From IMG/VR virus record IMGVR_UViG_3300023106_000005, positions 1 to 51,743 of that record: 51,743 nt of DNA; one strand, 5' to 3'. The notes under the pieces were generated by a model. It was not told the DNA's origin, did no database searches, and was given only the letters and a program-made list of their open reading frames with translations. This DNA is from a virus. Both the position numbers and the translations under genes were made by a program. Below are positions 32,527-41,125 of the stretch, in pieces. How positions within the stretch are numbered: the stretch's first letter is position 1; every line of letters begins with the position of its first letter.

Positions 32527-32919
32527 ATGACTAAACAAGAAAAAATACAAGAGGCTTACGGTGAAAACTGGGAACTTGTAAAATATAAAGTAAATAAAGA
32601 TGGTTGGATAAAAGACCGTGAATTTATATTCTCAGATTTCATAAATGGTATTGATTGGCAAACTACCGATCACGATGACGAATATTACGACACAAGTCGT
32701 CCTAAATCTTTAAAAGGAATAGAAGATAATAACGGATGGATTAAAATAAATAATGAAACAGATTTACCAAAAGAAGGTGCTGAATATTGGGTTGTTACTA
32801 AAAGAGGAACAATTACAAAAGCATCATATTTAAGTGATAGAAAAGTTTTCTTTGTGTTTGGAGATATTCAAGTAACACACTATCAAAAACTAATATATCC
32901 ACAAAAACCAATATATTAA
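32527..32919 (+). CDS. DUF551-like protein (tentative)
   Basis: A 130-residue protein. Its second half has N-G-W-I-K-I-N-N-E-T-D-L-P, then Y-W-V-V-T-K-R-G and a final H-Y-Q-K-L-I-Y-P-Q-K-P-I-Y, a layout like the DUF551 C-terminal domain. Phage DUF551 proteins have no known function. Confidence 0.5.
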   Translation: MTKQEKIQEAYGENWELVKYKVNKDGWIKDREFIFSDFINGIDWQTTDHDDEYYDTSRPKSLKGIEDNNGWIKINNETDLPKEGAEYWVVTKRGTITKASYLSDRKVFFVFGDIQVTHYQKLIYPQKPIY

Positions 32920-32922
32920 ATA

Positions 32923-34317
32923 ATGCTAAACCCAAATCAAATATATCATCGTAAAAACAAAATACTTTATGATTCATCAGGAAAAGAGATCGTAAAGTTC
33001 AAAGAAATTACGGTAGATGCGGAAAACCTAACAGGTGTTTTAGTCGAAAACATGAATAAATACATAGCCTGTTATCCGGAGAGAATAGAGATTATAGAAA
33101 AACAAACAATTAACCTTATTTTAAAAATTATGAAAAAAGCAATTGCAATGCGATGCACTAGAGAACAATTCGAAGTTATTAAACCTAAAATAAACAAATA
33201 TATTTGTTTTAATCACATAAGAATTGAAGAATTTAATCATCTTCCATACTTAACAAATTATTTCGAAGGGAAAGAAAATTTAATTGCTAATATAACTTAT
33301 ATAGGCATTCAAAATTATAACAGAGAACTTGTAGAAGAGTGGAATGAAAACACATTCCTTGATGCTTGTGGAATTAAAATCGAAAAACCAATAAGAACCA
33401 ACAAACTAACCGAATTAGAAAAACGTGTTGAGGTTTTGGAACATAAAGTTGATTTGAAAAATATTGCAGATATGCCTGTTAACCTTGAATTAAAACAACC
33501 ATTCACAGGAATAAAAGCGCCAATGTATGAATCTATATTAAAATCAATCAAAGAAGGTAAAATTGTAATTCCTAAAACCACAAACATTATCGAGGAATTA
33601 AAAAATTATAAACCTATGAGTTTGAATTTCGGTTTAGATATTGCACCTGGATTTATGCAACCGCATCTTTCTGATTCATTTGGTATTTTTCAGCAATACG
33701 AAACATTAAAACAGGAAAACAATAAACTAAAACTTCGTGTTGAAGAATTAGAAGCCGAAAACAAAGCTCTTTTATCTGCTCCAAATGCTGCTGCAATCAG
33801 TTTTACCGCATCATCTACTTTTGATTTTAAAGATATGCCAATCGCAGGAACCGATGTTAAAGAGTTGGAAGTCGGTAAGTGGTATAAGTGTATTGAAAAA
33901 GAATTTGAATCACTGGTAGTTATCACTGATTTAGAAGGTAACAAAGCATATGGGTTTTCTTATTATGGAGAAAATGATAGAAACATTTGGAACGATGAAT
34001 CAAACTGCGGATGGTCATTTAAATCAGATACTAAAAACTGGGAATTAGCCACCGAACAAGAAGTAACCGAAGCTTTGACTAAAGAGGCGGTTAAGAGAGG
34101 GTTTAAAGAAGGTGTTGCTGTTAAATATCCGTGGTTTTCAGAATTAAACAAACAGCATTATATTTATACTCCTGACTTTAAAGAAGAAAGTATATTAGAG
34201 AACGAACGATTTTTATATTTAGGATGTTGCGTTTTTTGTGGTGGTCAATGGGCTGAAATAATCGAAACTGTTTCTTTAAATGATGCTGAAAAAATATTAG
34301 GCAAAAAAATAATTTAA
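32923..34317 (+). CDS. Large early protein with coiled coils, unknown
   Basis: A 464-residue protein. Coiled coils lie near 165-185 (LTELEKRVEVLEHKVDLKN) and 258-285 (ETLKQENNKLKLRVEELE). The last 130 residues form a separate domain with L-E-V-G-K-W-Y-K-C and A-L-T-K-E-A-V-K-R-G-F-K-E-G-V, known to me from phage hypothetical proteins. Multidomain, possibly an oligomer. It is followed by a terminator. Confidence 0.6.
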   Translation: MLNPNQIYHRKNKILYDSSGKEIVKFKEITVDAENLTGVLVENMNKYIACYPERIEIIEKQTINLILKIMKKAIAMRCTREQFEVIKPKINKYICFNHIRIEEFNHLPYLTNYFEGKENLIANITYIGIQNYNRELVEEWNENTFLDACGIKIEKPIRTNKLTELEKRVEVLEHKVDLKNIADMPVNLELKQPFTGIKAPMYESILKSIKEGKIVIPKTTNIIEELKNYKPMSLNFGLDIAPGFMQPHLSDSFGIFQQYETLKQENNKLKLRVEELEAENKALLSAPNAAAISFTASSTFDFKDMPIAGTDVKELEVGKWYKCIEKEFESLVVITDLEGNKAYGFSYYGENDRNIWNDESNCGWSFKSDTKNWELATEQEVTEALTKEAVKRGFKEGVAVKYPWFSELNKQHYIYTPDFKEESILENERFLYLGCCVFCGGQWAEIIETVSLNDAEKILGKKII

Positions 34318-34480
34318 TCAGTCAAGCGACATAAAAACAAAATAGAAATCATGAAATAGCAAATCAAAACCAAGTAATTAAACCATTTTTAAAAATAATT
34401 AATCAATGCACTTTTTCTTAGGTTTTAAACTGATAGCTTAATTACAAAAACTCATGCGAATAATAGTAACATGATTCAAT

Positions 34481-34512
34481 AAAAAACCTCAGCAATAACG
34501 TTGAGGTTTTTT
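34481..34512 (+). terminator. Intrinsic terminator ending the early operon
   Basis: CCTCAGC pairs with GTTGAGG (one G-T pair), with A6 before and T6 after. Confidence 0.85.
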
Positions 34513-34598
34513 ATTTCCAAAAATGAACGTTTTGTCTCCAAAAACAACCAAAAATTATATAAAACCGTTATAAATAATCCGTTTTTGAATACTTTTTG

Positions 34599-34606
34599 TA
34601 CATTTG
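34599..34606 (+). promoter_or_regulatory. Promoter for ParB-like and terS genes (TACATTTG)
   Basis: An exact TAnnTTTG match. A second box, TACATTTA at 34620-34627, is only 4 bases before the start codon and is less likely to be used. Confidence 0.6.
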
Positions 34607-34631
34607 CTTTAAATTTTAGTACATTTACAAC

Positions 34632-35216
34632 ATGGAAACGAAAAGCATACAAATAGAATTTCTAAATCATAACACCGGACAAATCGAAGGATTGCCCAAA
34701 AACCCGCGTGTTATAAAAGATGCCAGGTTTAAAAAATTGGTTCAGTCCATCAAAGAAGATCCGGAAATGCTAGAGCTTCGTGAATTAATTGTTATCCCTT
34801 ACAAACGCCAATTCGTAGTAATAGCAGGAAACCAACGTTTAAAAGCTTGCACGGAATTAGGTTACAAAGAAATGATCTGTAAAATATTGCCGACTCAAAC
34901 TTCAATTGATAAGCTAAAAGCAATTACAATCAAAGATAACATCAGTTTCGGCCAACACGATTGGGAATCACTTAATTTAGAATGGAATGATTTGCAGCTT
35001 TCGAATTGGGGTTTAGATATAGAAAAGAAAATTGATCCCATCGGAAATAGTTCAATTTCAAAGAACGAAACCAAAAAGACCAAATCGATAATGATTGCTT
35101 TTGATATAAATGAATATGATGAAGCATTTGCGTTAATCAAGTATTTTAAAGACCGTGGTTACAATATTGGTAGTTCATTAGTACAATTGCTCAAAAAAGA
35201 AAAAGAAACGCTTTAA
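34632..35216 (+). CDS. ParB-like (ParB/Srx) protein before terminase
   Basis: A 194-residue protein. L-P-K-N-P-R-V-I-K, then a G-N-Q-R-L-K-A-C turn (near 68-75) and K-A-I-T-I-K-D-N are the ParB N-terminal fold. The C-terminal third is a helical, Lys-rich domain. ParB-like proteins are commonly encoded just before phage terminases and are thought to act as nucleases in DNA processing. It is distinct from the IbrB-like ParB at 29.6 kb. Confidence 0.7.
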   Translation: METKSIQIEFLNHNTGQIEGLPKNPRVIKDARFKKLVQSIKEDPEMLELRELIVIPYKRQFVVIAGNQRLKACTELGYKEMICKILPTQTSIDKLKAITIKDNISFGQHDWESLNLEWNDLQLSNWGLDIEKKIDPIGNSSISKNETKKTKSIMIAFDINEYDEAFALIKYFKDRGYNIGSSLVQLLKKEKETL

Positions 35217-35227
35217 AACATATTAAA

Positions 35228-35650
35228 ATGGCTTTCAATAAAAAAAAGATTTATAAACAGGCTTTGGAATTAATCAATAAAAAAGAAATTCTTGATATTA
35301 CTGAACTTACGGCTTTGCTTCCTTGTCATAGATCAACGTTTTACCTGTTTTTTCCTGCTGATTCGGACGAATTAGACAATATAAAGGATTTAATAGATAC
35401 AAACAAAAGAATCGTTTGTGGAAGCCTAAAACGTAAATGGATTGGATCCGAAAATTCAACGCTTCAAATCGCTGCTTATAAATTAATGGGAAGTGACGAA
35501 GAGGTTCACAGATTAAGTGGAACACGCCAAGAAACAACGCTAAAAGGCGATAAAGATCATCCGATTGAATTCAACGATGAGGTTTCAAGAAATAAACTGA
35601 TTGCTGAACTTACAAAAGAGTTGGCAGAATCAGGAATTAAAGTAGAATAA
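35228..35650 (+). CDS. terS: Terminase small subunit
   Basis: A 140-residue protein that would recognise phage DNA for packaging. The N-terminal 60 residues include a helix-turn-helix-like LDITELTALLPCHRSTFY. The segment S-T-L-Q-I-A-A-Y-K-L-M-G-S-D-E-E (near 77-92) is typical of terS in Bacteroidota phages. terL follows 1.3 kb downstream, separated by a non-coding stretch and small genes. Confidence 0.8.
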   Translation: MAFNKKKIYKQALELINKKEILDITELTALLPCHRSTFYLFFPADSDELDNIKDLIDTNKRIVCGSLKRKWIGSENSTLQIAAYKLMGSDEEVHRLSGTRQETTLKGDKDHPIEFNDEVSRNKLIAELTKELAESGIKVE

Positions 35651-35929
35651 TAAAAATATACAAACTAATTTCAGTCTTTGGATGGTTATAATAACCACGG
35701 GTAACTCTCAGGGTTGTAAAGGCTCTTTAAATCATTACTCGCTATTGGGATTGTGAGATCGTTTACCGGTTTCTGACATAGGGTAAACAGTAGGGCAGTA
35801 GAAAATGTGATCGGTTCGCGTTACGGTAATTGAATTTTTTATTAGAACTTTCTTAAAAAAATTATCGTTATAAAAAACACATGTGAAAAAGATTGAAATT
35901 AAGTGTATGTTTTATTAAAAAATATAATC
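35651..35929 (+). other. GC-richer non-coding stretch after terS: structured RNA or packaging site
   Basis: No long frame crosses these 279 bases. Hairpins: GGTTAT (35684-35689) with ATAACC (35691-35696), and GTTTACC (35761-35767) with GGTAAAC (35782-35788). TGTGAGATCG (35752-35761) recurs as TGTGATCG (35807-35814). The base composition differs clearly from the AT-rich surroundings. A cos/pac site or a structured RNA would fit; I cannot tell which. Confidence 0.5.
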
Positions 35930-36142
35930 ATGGAAAAAGGATTGATCACAAGGGATGATTTAATTTATTTAGGGAATTACAATCGTGACTTAAAAGCCAT
36001 TAAATATACCTTGAAAGGATTGATGTTTATAAATACAATCACTTTTGGACTTATAGAAGATAGATTATGTTTTCAATATGATAAGCTTCTTGAAACTTGG
36101 CAAAAAGCCATTGGGGAGCCTGGTTATTTTGACAAAAATTAA
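35930..36142 (+). CDS. Small protein, unknown
   Basis: 70 residues; start set at the ATG at 35930, because the upstream in-frame ATG (35903) would lie in the non-coding stretch. Begins MEKGLITRDDLIYLG. Mixed helix and strand; no family recognised. Confidence 0.5.
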   Translation: MEKGLITRDDLIYLGNYNRDLKAIKYTLKGLMFINTITFGLIEDRLCFQYDKLLETWQKAIGEPGYFDKN

Positions 36143-36208
36143 CATTTCAAAAAAGTCAATGTTTATAAGGCTTAAGGCAGAAAGCTACAGTACGCCAAGA
36201 CAATAAAA

Positions 36209-36241
36209 TTTGTCGAAAAAATATACTATACTTGCGACAAA
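36209..36241 (+). promoter_or_regulatory. Palindrome-flanked promoter
   Basis: The -7-like box TATACTTG (36227-36234) and a TTTG at 36209-36212 lie between the arms of a perfect 7-bp inverted repeat, TTTGTCG (36209-36215) and CGACAAA (36235-36241). The arms could be an operator for a dimeric repressor. Spacing between the promoter boxes is short (14 bases). Confidence 0.5.
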
Positions 36242-36262
36242 ATAACCAATAAAAATATAGCC

Positions 36263-36451
36263 ATGTTAGAAGTAAAAGAAGGAAAAATATTTGTTGAAGG
36301 AGTTGAAACGATTGATCCGGAATTGATCGGTTTTGCTTTCATGGATTTTGCTGAAAACATTTCAAAGAATAATGTTGATTGCGAACTTCAATTAAAAGAC
36401 AATCATTTCGATAATGATTACGTAGAAATTATATTCATCCCTAAAAATTAA
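36263..36451 (+). CDS. Small acidic protein, unknown
   Basis: 62 residues, begins MLEVKEGKIFVEGVET. First gene after the palindrome-flanked promoter. No family recognised. Confidence 0.55.
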   Translation: MLEVKEGKIFVEGVETIDPELIGFAFMDFAENISKNNVDCELQLKDNHFDNDYVEIIFIPKN

Positions 36452-36456
36452 CCATT

Positions 36457-36687
36457 ATGAAAAACCCATTCAAACAATTTGCTACCTTCATTCAAAAAAA
36501 GTTCAGCAAAAAAGTAGATGAAAAACAAGTTACTGAAGATTTGAAACAAGAAATTGCTTATAACATTCAGCAATATCAATTAATTCAGGAAAAGAAATCT
36601 GATTTACCACGATCAAAACGCGATCAGGTTGAAAGAAATATTGCTGAGTATGTTCGATTAGGTCATATAACACTTATGAAAGCATGA
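36457..36687 (+). CDS. Small basic helical protein, unknown
   Basis: 76 residues, highly Lys/Gln-rich and helical. Overlaps the next small gene by 4 bases (ATGA). Confidence 0.55.
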   Translation: MKNPFKQFATFIQKKFSKKVDEKQVTEDLKQEIAYNIQQYQLIQEKKSDLPRSKRDQVERNIAEYVRLGHITLMKA

Positions 36688-36788
36688 CAGCATTAGAACG
36701 AATTTCAATTGTAATGGATTTTTACGCCAGTCGCGGAATAAATTCTGAGAGGATAAATAAAGTATATCTAAAAATTATAAATATATGA
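36684..36788 (+). CDS. Tiny protein, unknown
   Basis: 34 residues (MTALERISIVMDFYASRGIN and a basic end). Overlaps its upstream neighbour and the next gene by 4 bases each. Confidence 0.45.
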   Translation: MTALERISIVMDFYASRGINSERINKVYLKIINI

Positions 36789-36943
36789 TCATTACACAGT
36801 ATTATTCAAAAAAGCCTAATTGGATAATCTTATGGAAAGATATTTCAGGTTTAAAATTATCAGCCGTAAACCATTGCGGGCTGCCTAAACAGCAAGCTTT
36901 AGGAAAATGGCGAATAAAATATAAAACTAAACGTGACAATTAA
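36785..36943 (+). CDS. Small basic protein, unknown
   Basis: 52 residues, begins MIITQYYSKKPNWII and ends basic. Its stop lies inside the terminator stem that follows. Confidence 0.5.
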   Translation: MIITQYYSKKPNWIILWKDISGLKLSAVNHCGLPKQQALGKWRIKYKTKRDN

Positions 36944-36956
36944 GAGTCACGTTTTT
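36930..36956 (+). terminator. Intrinsic terminator overlapping the end of the small-gene operon
   Basis: AACGTGAC (36930-36937) pairs with GTCACGTT (36946-36953), followed by T. It overlaps the preceding stop codon. Confidence 0.85.
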
Positions 36957-36971
36957 TGCATTTAAAATAAT

Positions 36972-38414
36972 ATGGAATTAAAAAGGCTGCTTTTACTTAA
37001 AAAACTACTGACCGACAAAAAACACTTTGATCTTCGGCAATCGCTTAATGATCCAAACTCACAACAAAACCCCAACTTTAAGATACTCCAAAAATCTATT
37101 AATGAACAGGCTTATAATGATAAAGGCGAATTGGTTTCGGGTTTCCGTGCTGCTGAATTACCTGGTTCATCACGTTCAGGGAAAACATGGTCCGGAGTTG
37201 ATATAATAATTTGGCTTTGTTTATTCAAAGAAACGCATTGTACTATCAATATTTACCGTGAAACTTACAATGAATTCAAAACAACGCTTTACGATGATTT
37301 CAAAAGGCGTTTGGATGATTTCGGTTTAGATAATCCTTTTCACAATGCCAAAGAAGTAAAAAGCTTTAAGATTGGTAAAAATGTCATTTCGTTTCTTGGT
37401 GATGGTAAACACGGGGGAGGTTGTGATTATGCTTTCTTCAATGAGGTTATGTTTATCGGAAATGCTTTATTTGATCAGGTTGAAATGCGTTGTAGAAAAT
37501 TTTGGTGGGCAGATTACAACCCATCATTTACAGAACATTGGTTTTTCAAAGTTGCAGATAGGCCTGATGTGGTTACATTAAAAACTACTTACAAAGATAA
37601 TCCGTTTATTTCTCCGGGTGAAAAGAATAAAATCTTAGGATATGAACCTTGGAAGCCCGGAAGTTATATTGTTAAAGGAGATGATGTTTTTTGTTACAAT
37701 AAAAAAACTGATAAAGTTGAGGTTATAAGCGAAAAGAATCAGCCGCTACCGCATCCAACAAATATTAAAAACGGAACCGCTGACGAGTACATGTGGAAGG
37801 TTTACGGTCTTGGTTTACGTGGAGCAATGAAAGGTCAAATATTTAAAAATGTTGAGTACATAGATGAATTCCCGGATATCGCTTTTTCTTATGGTTTGGA
37901 TTTTGGATTTACTGCGGATCCCTGCACGCTTACAAAATGCGCTGAAGATGATCATAATATTTGGATTGAATTACTTTCTTATCATCCAATGGAAACATCG
38001 GAAACGGTTAGCGAATACATGGAATCGATCGGAATTGATAAAGATCTTCCAATAAGCGCAGATAGCTCAGATAAATATACTTCTGAGAATAACGGAACTG
38101 TTGAAATGGTGCGCGATCTTAGAAAAAAAGGTTGGAAAATATCAAAAGTTAGCAAAACAAAATCTGTTATGTTTCATTTGCTTGCTATGCGTGAAAAGAA
38201 AATTCACATTGTAAACAATCATTTGATTAAATTTGCAAAGACAGAGCAACAAAATTATAAGTTGCGAGAGATCAACGGAATATTTATAAATCAACCTGTT
38301 GATAAATTTAATCACATGTGGGATTCATCACGATATAGACATATGAGCTTTAAAAGCGTTTTAGTTGAAGAACAAATGAATCAATCAGCGCGACAAGCCG
38401 GGGTAAATTATTAA
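36972..38414 (+). CDS. terL: Terminase large subunit
   Basis: A 480-residue packaging motor. Walker A-like G-S-S-R-S-G-K-T (65-72) and a Walker B-like D-Y-A-F-F-N-E158-V mark the ATPase. Y-G-L-D310-F-G-F-T (307-314) marks the RNase H-like nuclease half that cuts concatemers. The terminator stem ends about 15 bases before the ATG. portal follows 18 bases after the stop. Confidence 0.92.
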   Translation: MELKRLLLLKKLLTDKKHFDLRQSLNDPNSQQNPNFKILQKSINEQAYNDKGELVSGFRAAELPGSSRSGKTWSGVDIIIWLCLFKETHCTINIYRETYNEFKTTLYDDFKRRLDDFGLDNPFHNAKEVKSFKIGKNVISFLGDGKHGGGCDYAFFNEVMFIGNALFDQVEMRCRKFWWADYNPSFTEHWFFKVADRPDVVTLKTTYKDNPFISPGEKNKILGYEPWKPGSYIVKGDDVFCYNKKTDKVEVISEKNQPLPHPTNIKNGTADEYMWKVYGLGLRGAMKGQIFKNVEYIDEFPDIAFSYGLDFGFTADPCTLTKCAEDDHNIWIELLSYHPMETSETVSEYMESIGIDKDLPISADSSDKYTSENNGTVEMVRDLRKKGWKISKVSKTKSVMFHLLAMREKKIHIVNNHLIKFAKTEQQNYKLREINGIFINQPVDKFNHMWDSSRYRHMSFKSVLVEEQMNQSARQAGVNY

Positions 38415-38432
38415 TTAATATAATAAATAGTT

Positions 38433-39869
38433 ATGGAAGACGAATTAACGGTTAGCGAGATAATATCAGCTGATTTAACCAAAGCAATTACAACGCTTAC
38501 TTCTCAATCAAAAGATAAAAAGATCATTGAGAATTACGTTAAAGAATATACTAACTTAGATCGTACTATTCGTGATACTCAGGTTGGAAATGTTCAAAAA
38601 GATAAAACAATTGGCACCGGCAACAATCAAAGACTTGTTAAGTCAATCCGATCACCTGTTAACTATCAAAAAAAGATTGTTACTACATCATGCGCTTTTG
38701 AAGTAGGCGAACCGGTTACGCTTTCAACAGCGACAATAAACGATTTGTTTAATGAATTATTGCGTTTGTGGAAATCAAACCGTATTGATGATAAATTACA
38801 AAAAGCAAAAACTACACAGAAAAGCCAAACCGAATGCGCAATTCATTTCTTTATTGCTCCAAAAGCAACAGGAACAAAAGCAACTCAGCCAACAGGAACG
38901 AACGAAAAGATTGATATTAAATCAAATGTTTGGACATGGAAAAACGGATTAATGTCGCCTTATTTTGATGCTACTAATGACATGAAAGCTTTTACTTGGC
39001 AATTCGTCACAAAAAACGCTGAAGGAAAAGATATAAATAATACCTGGATATTCGACGAAACCAATGTTTATAAAATTAGTAACGCATCCGGAACATTGGC
39101 TTTGGATGATACCCAATTACATGGATTCGATCGTATTCCAATTGTTTACATGGAACAGGAATTCCCTGAATGGTATGATGTTGAAGGATTAATCGATCGT
39201 TACGAAGTTGCTTTATCTAAATTGGGAGTTTCAAATGATTATTCCGGCCATCCAATACTTTTGACTTATGGAGACTTAAAAGTGCTGCCTGAAATGAATG
39301 ATGATGGTAAAACAATTAATTTTCCTATTAAGTTTAAAGATGATGATGTAAACAAACCTTATAATGGTGATGCAAAATTCTTAACAAATGATAATGCACC
39401 TGAAGCCGTTAAACTTGAAATGGATACCATCAGAGAGCTTTTATTTTCAATCACTCAGACCCCGGACATATCATTTGAAAAAATGAAAAGTATCGGCGCT
39501 ATTTCAGGTACTGCTTTAAAGCTTATGTTTTTGGACCCAATGATTAAGGCAAAAATGAATGAAGGGCAAAACAGAACCATTGTAGAGCGTATTATTAATA
39601 TTTTAATATCAGGAATAACCGGCGCGGTAAATGTTACCTCTAAGGCGCAAACTAATGAATTGGTTGTGGATGTTAAGTTTAATTCTATTCTTCCATCTGA
39701 TACGCTAGAAAATAGCACAATTGCATCAAACGGATTTAGTTCTCAAAGTATTTCACGTTTAGAAAGAGTTAAGTTATTGGATTTAGTTACTGATGTTGAA
39801 GCTGAGGTTTTAAGATTAGCAGAAGAATTTCCGGAAGCCACAACGGAGGTTGTTCCTCCTGTAGTTTAG
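38433..39869 (+). CDS. Portal protein
   Basis: A 478-residue protein that forms the dodecameric vertex ring. It follows terL, has the expected length, and its central region (F-P-E-W-Y-D-V-E-G-L-I-D-R-Y-E near 245-260, then a basic-polar stem) matches SPP1 gp6-type portals. The C-terminal part carries the helix-rich clip and barrel-like region. No MuF-like head gene follows; an accessory cassette comes next. Confidence 0.85.
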   Translation: MEDELTVSEIISADLTKAITTLTSQSKDKKIIENYVKEYTNLDRTIRDTQVGNVQKDKTIGTGNNQRLVKSIRSPVNYQKKIVTTSCAFEVGEPVTLSTATINDLFNELLRLWKSNRIDDKLQKAKTTQKSQTECAIHFFIAPKATGTKATQPTGTNEKIDIKSNVWTWKNGLMSPYFDATNDMKAFTWQFVTKNAEGKDINNTWIFDETNVYKISNASGTLALDDTQLHGFDRIPIVYMEQEFPEWYDVEGLIDRYEVALSKLGVSNDYSGHPILLTYGDLKVLPEMNDDGKTINFPIKFKDDDVNKPYNGDAKFLTNDNAPEAVKLEMDTIRELLFSITQTPDISFEKMKSIGAISGTALKLMFLDPMIKAKMNEGQNRTIVERIINILISGITGAVNVTSKAQTNELVVDVKFNSILPSDTLENSTIASNGFSSQSISRLERVKLLDLVTDVEAEVLRLAEEFPEATTEVVPPVV

Positions 39870-39893
39870 AATGATTCTTAACAAAATATTTTT

Positions 39894-39901
39894 TATATTT
39901 G
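39894..39901 (+). promoter_or_regulatory. Promoter after portal (-7 box TATATTTG)
   Basis: An exact TAnnTTTG match followed by a terminator 90 bases on, so it may produce a short RNA. Confidence 0.55.
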
Positions 39902-39904
39902 GGT

Positions 39905-40016
39905 TCTAATCTAAAATAGATATTTAAATATTTTATAATCTAAAAAACATAGCCTATGTAATTATTTAACATTAACTAAAAACTAAACGCATCGCCTTTA
40001 TTGTCGGTGCGTTTTT
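39905..40016 (+). ncRNA. Possible small RNA between promoter and terminator
   Basis: About 110 bases with no open frame. Hairpins: TAGAT (39917-39921) with ATCTA (39938-39942) and ACATA (39947-39951) with TATGT (39955-39959), then the terminator. Expression is inferred from the promoter-terminator pair. Confidence 0.4.
39985..40016 (+). terminator. Intrinsic terminator
   Basis: AAACGCATCG (39985-39994) pairs with CGGTGCGTTT (40005-40014, one T-G pair), followed by T5. Confidence 0.75.
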
Positions 40017-40078
40017 CATTTACGTTATTTATAATGATTATAAATTGATGCAAACGAATAAAATATTTGTATAAAATA

Positions 40079-40110
40079 TACATTTGTATTATAAAATCGT
40101 TGTATATTTG
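40079..40110 (+). promoter_or_regulatory. Double promoter boxes before the barrel-protein genes
   Basis: TACATTTG (40079-40086) and TATATTTG (40103-40110) are both exact. The TTTG of the first can serve as the -33 of the second (16-base gap). The shared TATAAATTG box lies at 40039-40047. Confidence 0.6.
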
Positions 40111-40164
40111 TTGAACCGAAAATTAGTAATTAATTTATTTGATTATTATTTTATTGGTGGTGAG

Positions 40165-40199
40165 AAAATGGTTGTGAAGTATAGTAGCAACCATTTTTT
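40165..40199 (+). terminator. Leader hairpin with U-run, possible attenuator
   Basis: AAAATGGTTG (40165-40174) pairs perfectly with CAACCATTTT (40188-40197), followed by T. It lies between the promoters and the next start codon, so it could attenuate the barrel-protein operon. Confidence 0.7.
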
Positions 40200-40224
40200 A
40201 ATATTAATTTTAAACTTAAAAAAT

Positions 40225-40446
40225 ATGATGGAAACAATTATTCAAATCTCAATTATCATAGCAATAAACGCTATTTGGTTTTACTTTTACAAAAAAGCTA
40301 TCCAAAGCAAAATTAACATTACTAAAGAATATGTTGAAAGTCTTAAATCTCATAGTGAGTATTTAAAAAAAGCCAAAAAAGATGGCGAAGAATTAACCAA
40401 AAGCTTAGAGGAAACCGTTAGATTAGTAATTCAACAATTAAAATAA
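40225..40446 (+). CDS. Small membrane-anchored coiled-coil protein
   Basis: 73 residues, start at the ATG at 40225 (or 40228). One membrane segment (about 6-20), then a Lys/Glu-rich coiled coil. It ends 6 bases before the barrel protein. A holder or regulator of that protein is possible. Confidence 0.5.
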   Translation: MMETIIQISIIIAINAIWFYFYKKAIQSKINITKEYVESLKSHSEYLKKAKKDGEELTKSLEETVRLVIQQLK

Positions 40447-40452
40447 AATACC

Positions 40453-40980
40453 ATGAAAACTAAAAAATCATTATTCGAAAGATTCTACGACTACATTTCA
40501 AACGTTTTATTTGGAGGTAAAAAAACAATATTCATTTTATTTGCGTCTTTATCAATTGCAAATTCATACGCTCAGGATAGAAAAGTTTCTGTTATGGCCG
40601 GATATAAAGCCTTTGAATTATCGGCTACTTATACAGATGAAGAAACTGAATTAATATTTGGTGGATCCGCTTCAATAGTTGATTCAGGAATATCAGAGAA
40701 ACGCGCCAATACAAATGACAAAGGAAAAATTCACAGATTCAAAGGTGATGTTGTTCCTGCTGCTTTTGCTTTAATAGGCGCTAAATTCGACGAATTAAAT
40801 ATCATTGGTAAATTTGGCGGTGCTTATGTTAATCAAACGATCAACGGCAAACATGAAAGCCAAAACATTTACATTGCTTTCGGGGTTGCAATTGATTATG
40901 AGGTTTCGGATCAAATAGGAATACGCGCTTCTTATGATTCTGTAAATGCAGTTATGGCGGGTTTAACTTTTAAATTTTAG
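40453..40980 (+). CDS. Exported outer-membrane beta-barrel-like protein
   Basis: A 175-residue protein. Residues 1-40 form a long signal peptide: a basic start, a hydrophobic core (about 25-38) and a likely cut after N-S-Y-A40 before Q-D. The rest alternates polar and hydrophobic residues in strand-like runs and ends T-F-K-F, the C-terminal Phe that barrel-assembly machinery recognises. A phage-made surface porin could block superinfection or alter the envelope; that role is a guess. Confidence 0.65.
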   Translation: MKTKKSLFERFYDYISNVLFGGKKTIFILFASLSIANSYAQDRKVSVMAGYKAFELSATYTDEETELIFGGSASIVDSGISEKRANTNDKGKIHRFKGDVVPAAFALIGAKFDELNIIGKFGGAYVNQTINGKHESQNIYIAFGVAIDYEVSDQIGIRASYDSVNAVMAGLTFKF

Positions 40981-40983
40981 CTT

Positions 40984-41115
40984 ATGAAAGATAAATACAA
41001 AGTTATTAGAGCAGGAAATATAACACTAGCCCAAGGTATTAAATGTGGTAATTGTAATTTAATAAGAAGTTACGATACTCCAAAATGTATTTGTACTAAA
41101 GATTTAACCAAGTAA
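40984..41115 (+). CDS. Tiny zinc-ribbon-like protein
   Basis: 43 residues with C21-x-x-C24 and C35-x-C37, a compact metal-site pattern. Starts 3 bases after the barrel protein. No family recognised. Confidence 0.5.
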   Translation: MKDKYKVIRAGNITLAQGIKCGNCNLIRSYDTPKCICTKDLTK

Positions 41116-41125
41116 ATTATTAGGG

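Larger units (their letters stand above)
34318..34631. other. Intergenic stretch with one terminator and two promoter boxes
   Basis: About 314 bases between the early operon and the packaging genes. It holds a terminator (34481-34512), the shared TATAAATAA box (34569-34577) and -7 boxes at 34599 and 34620. I see no open frame of note before the terminator. Confidence 0.7.
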
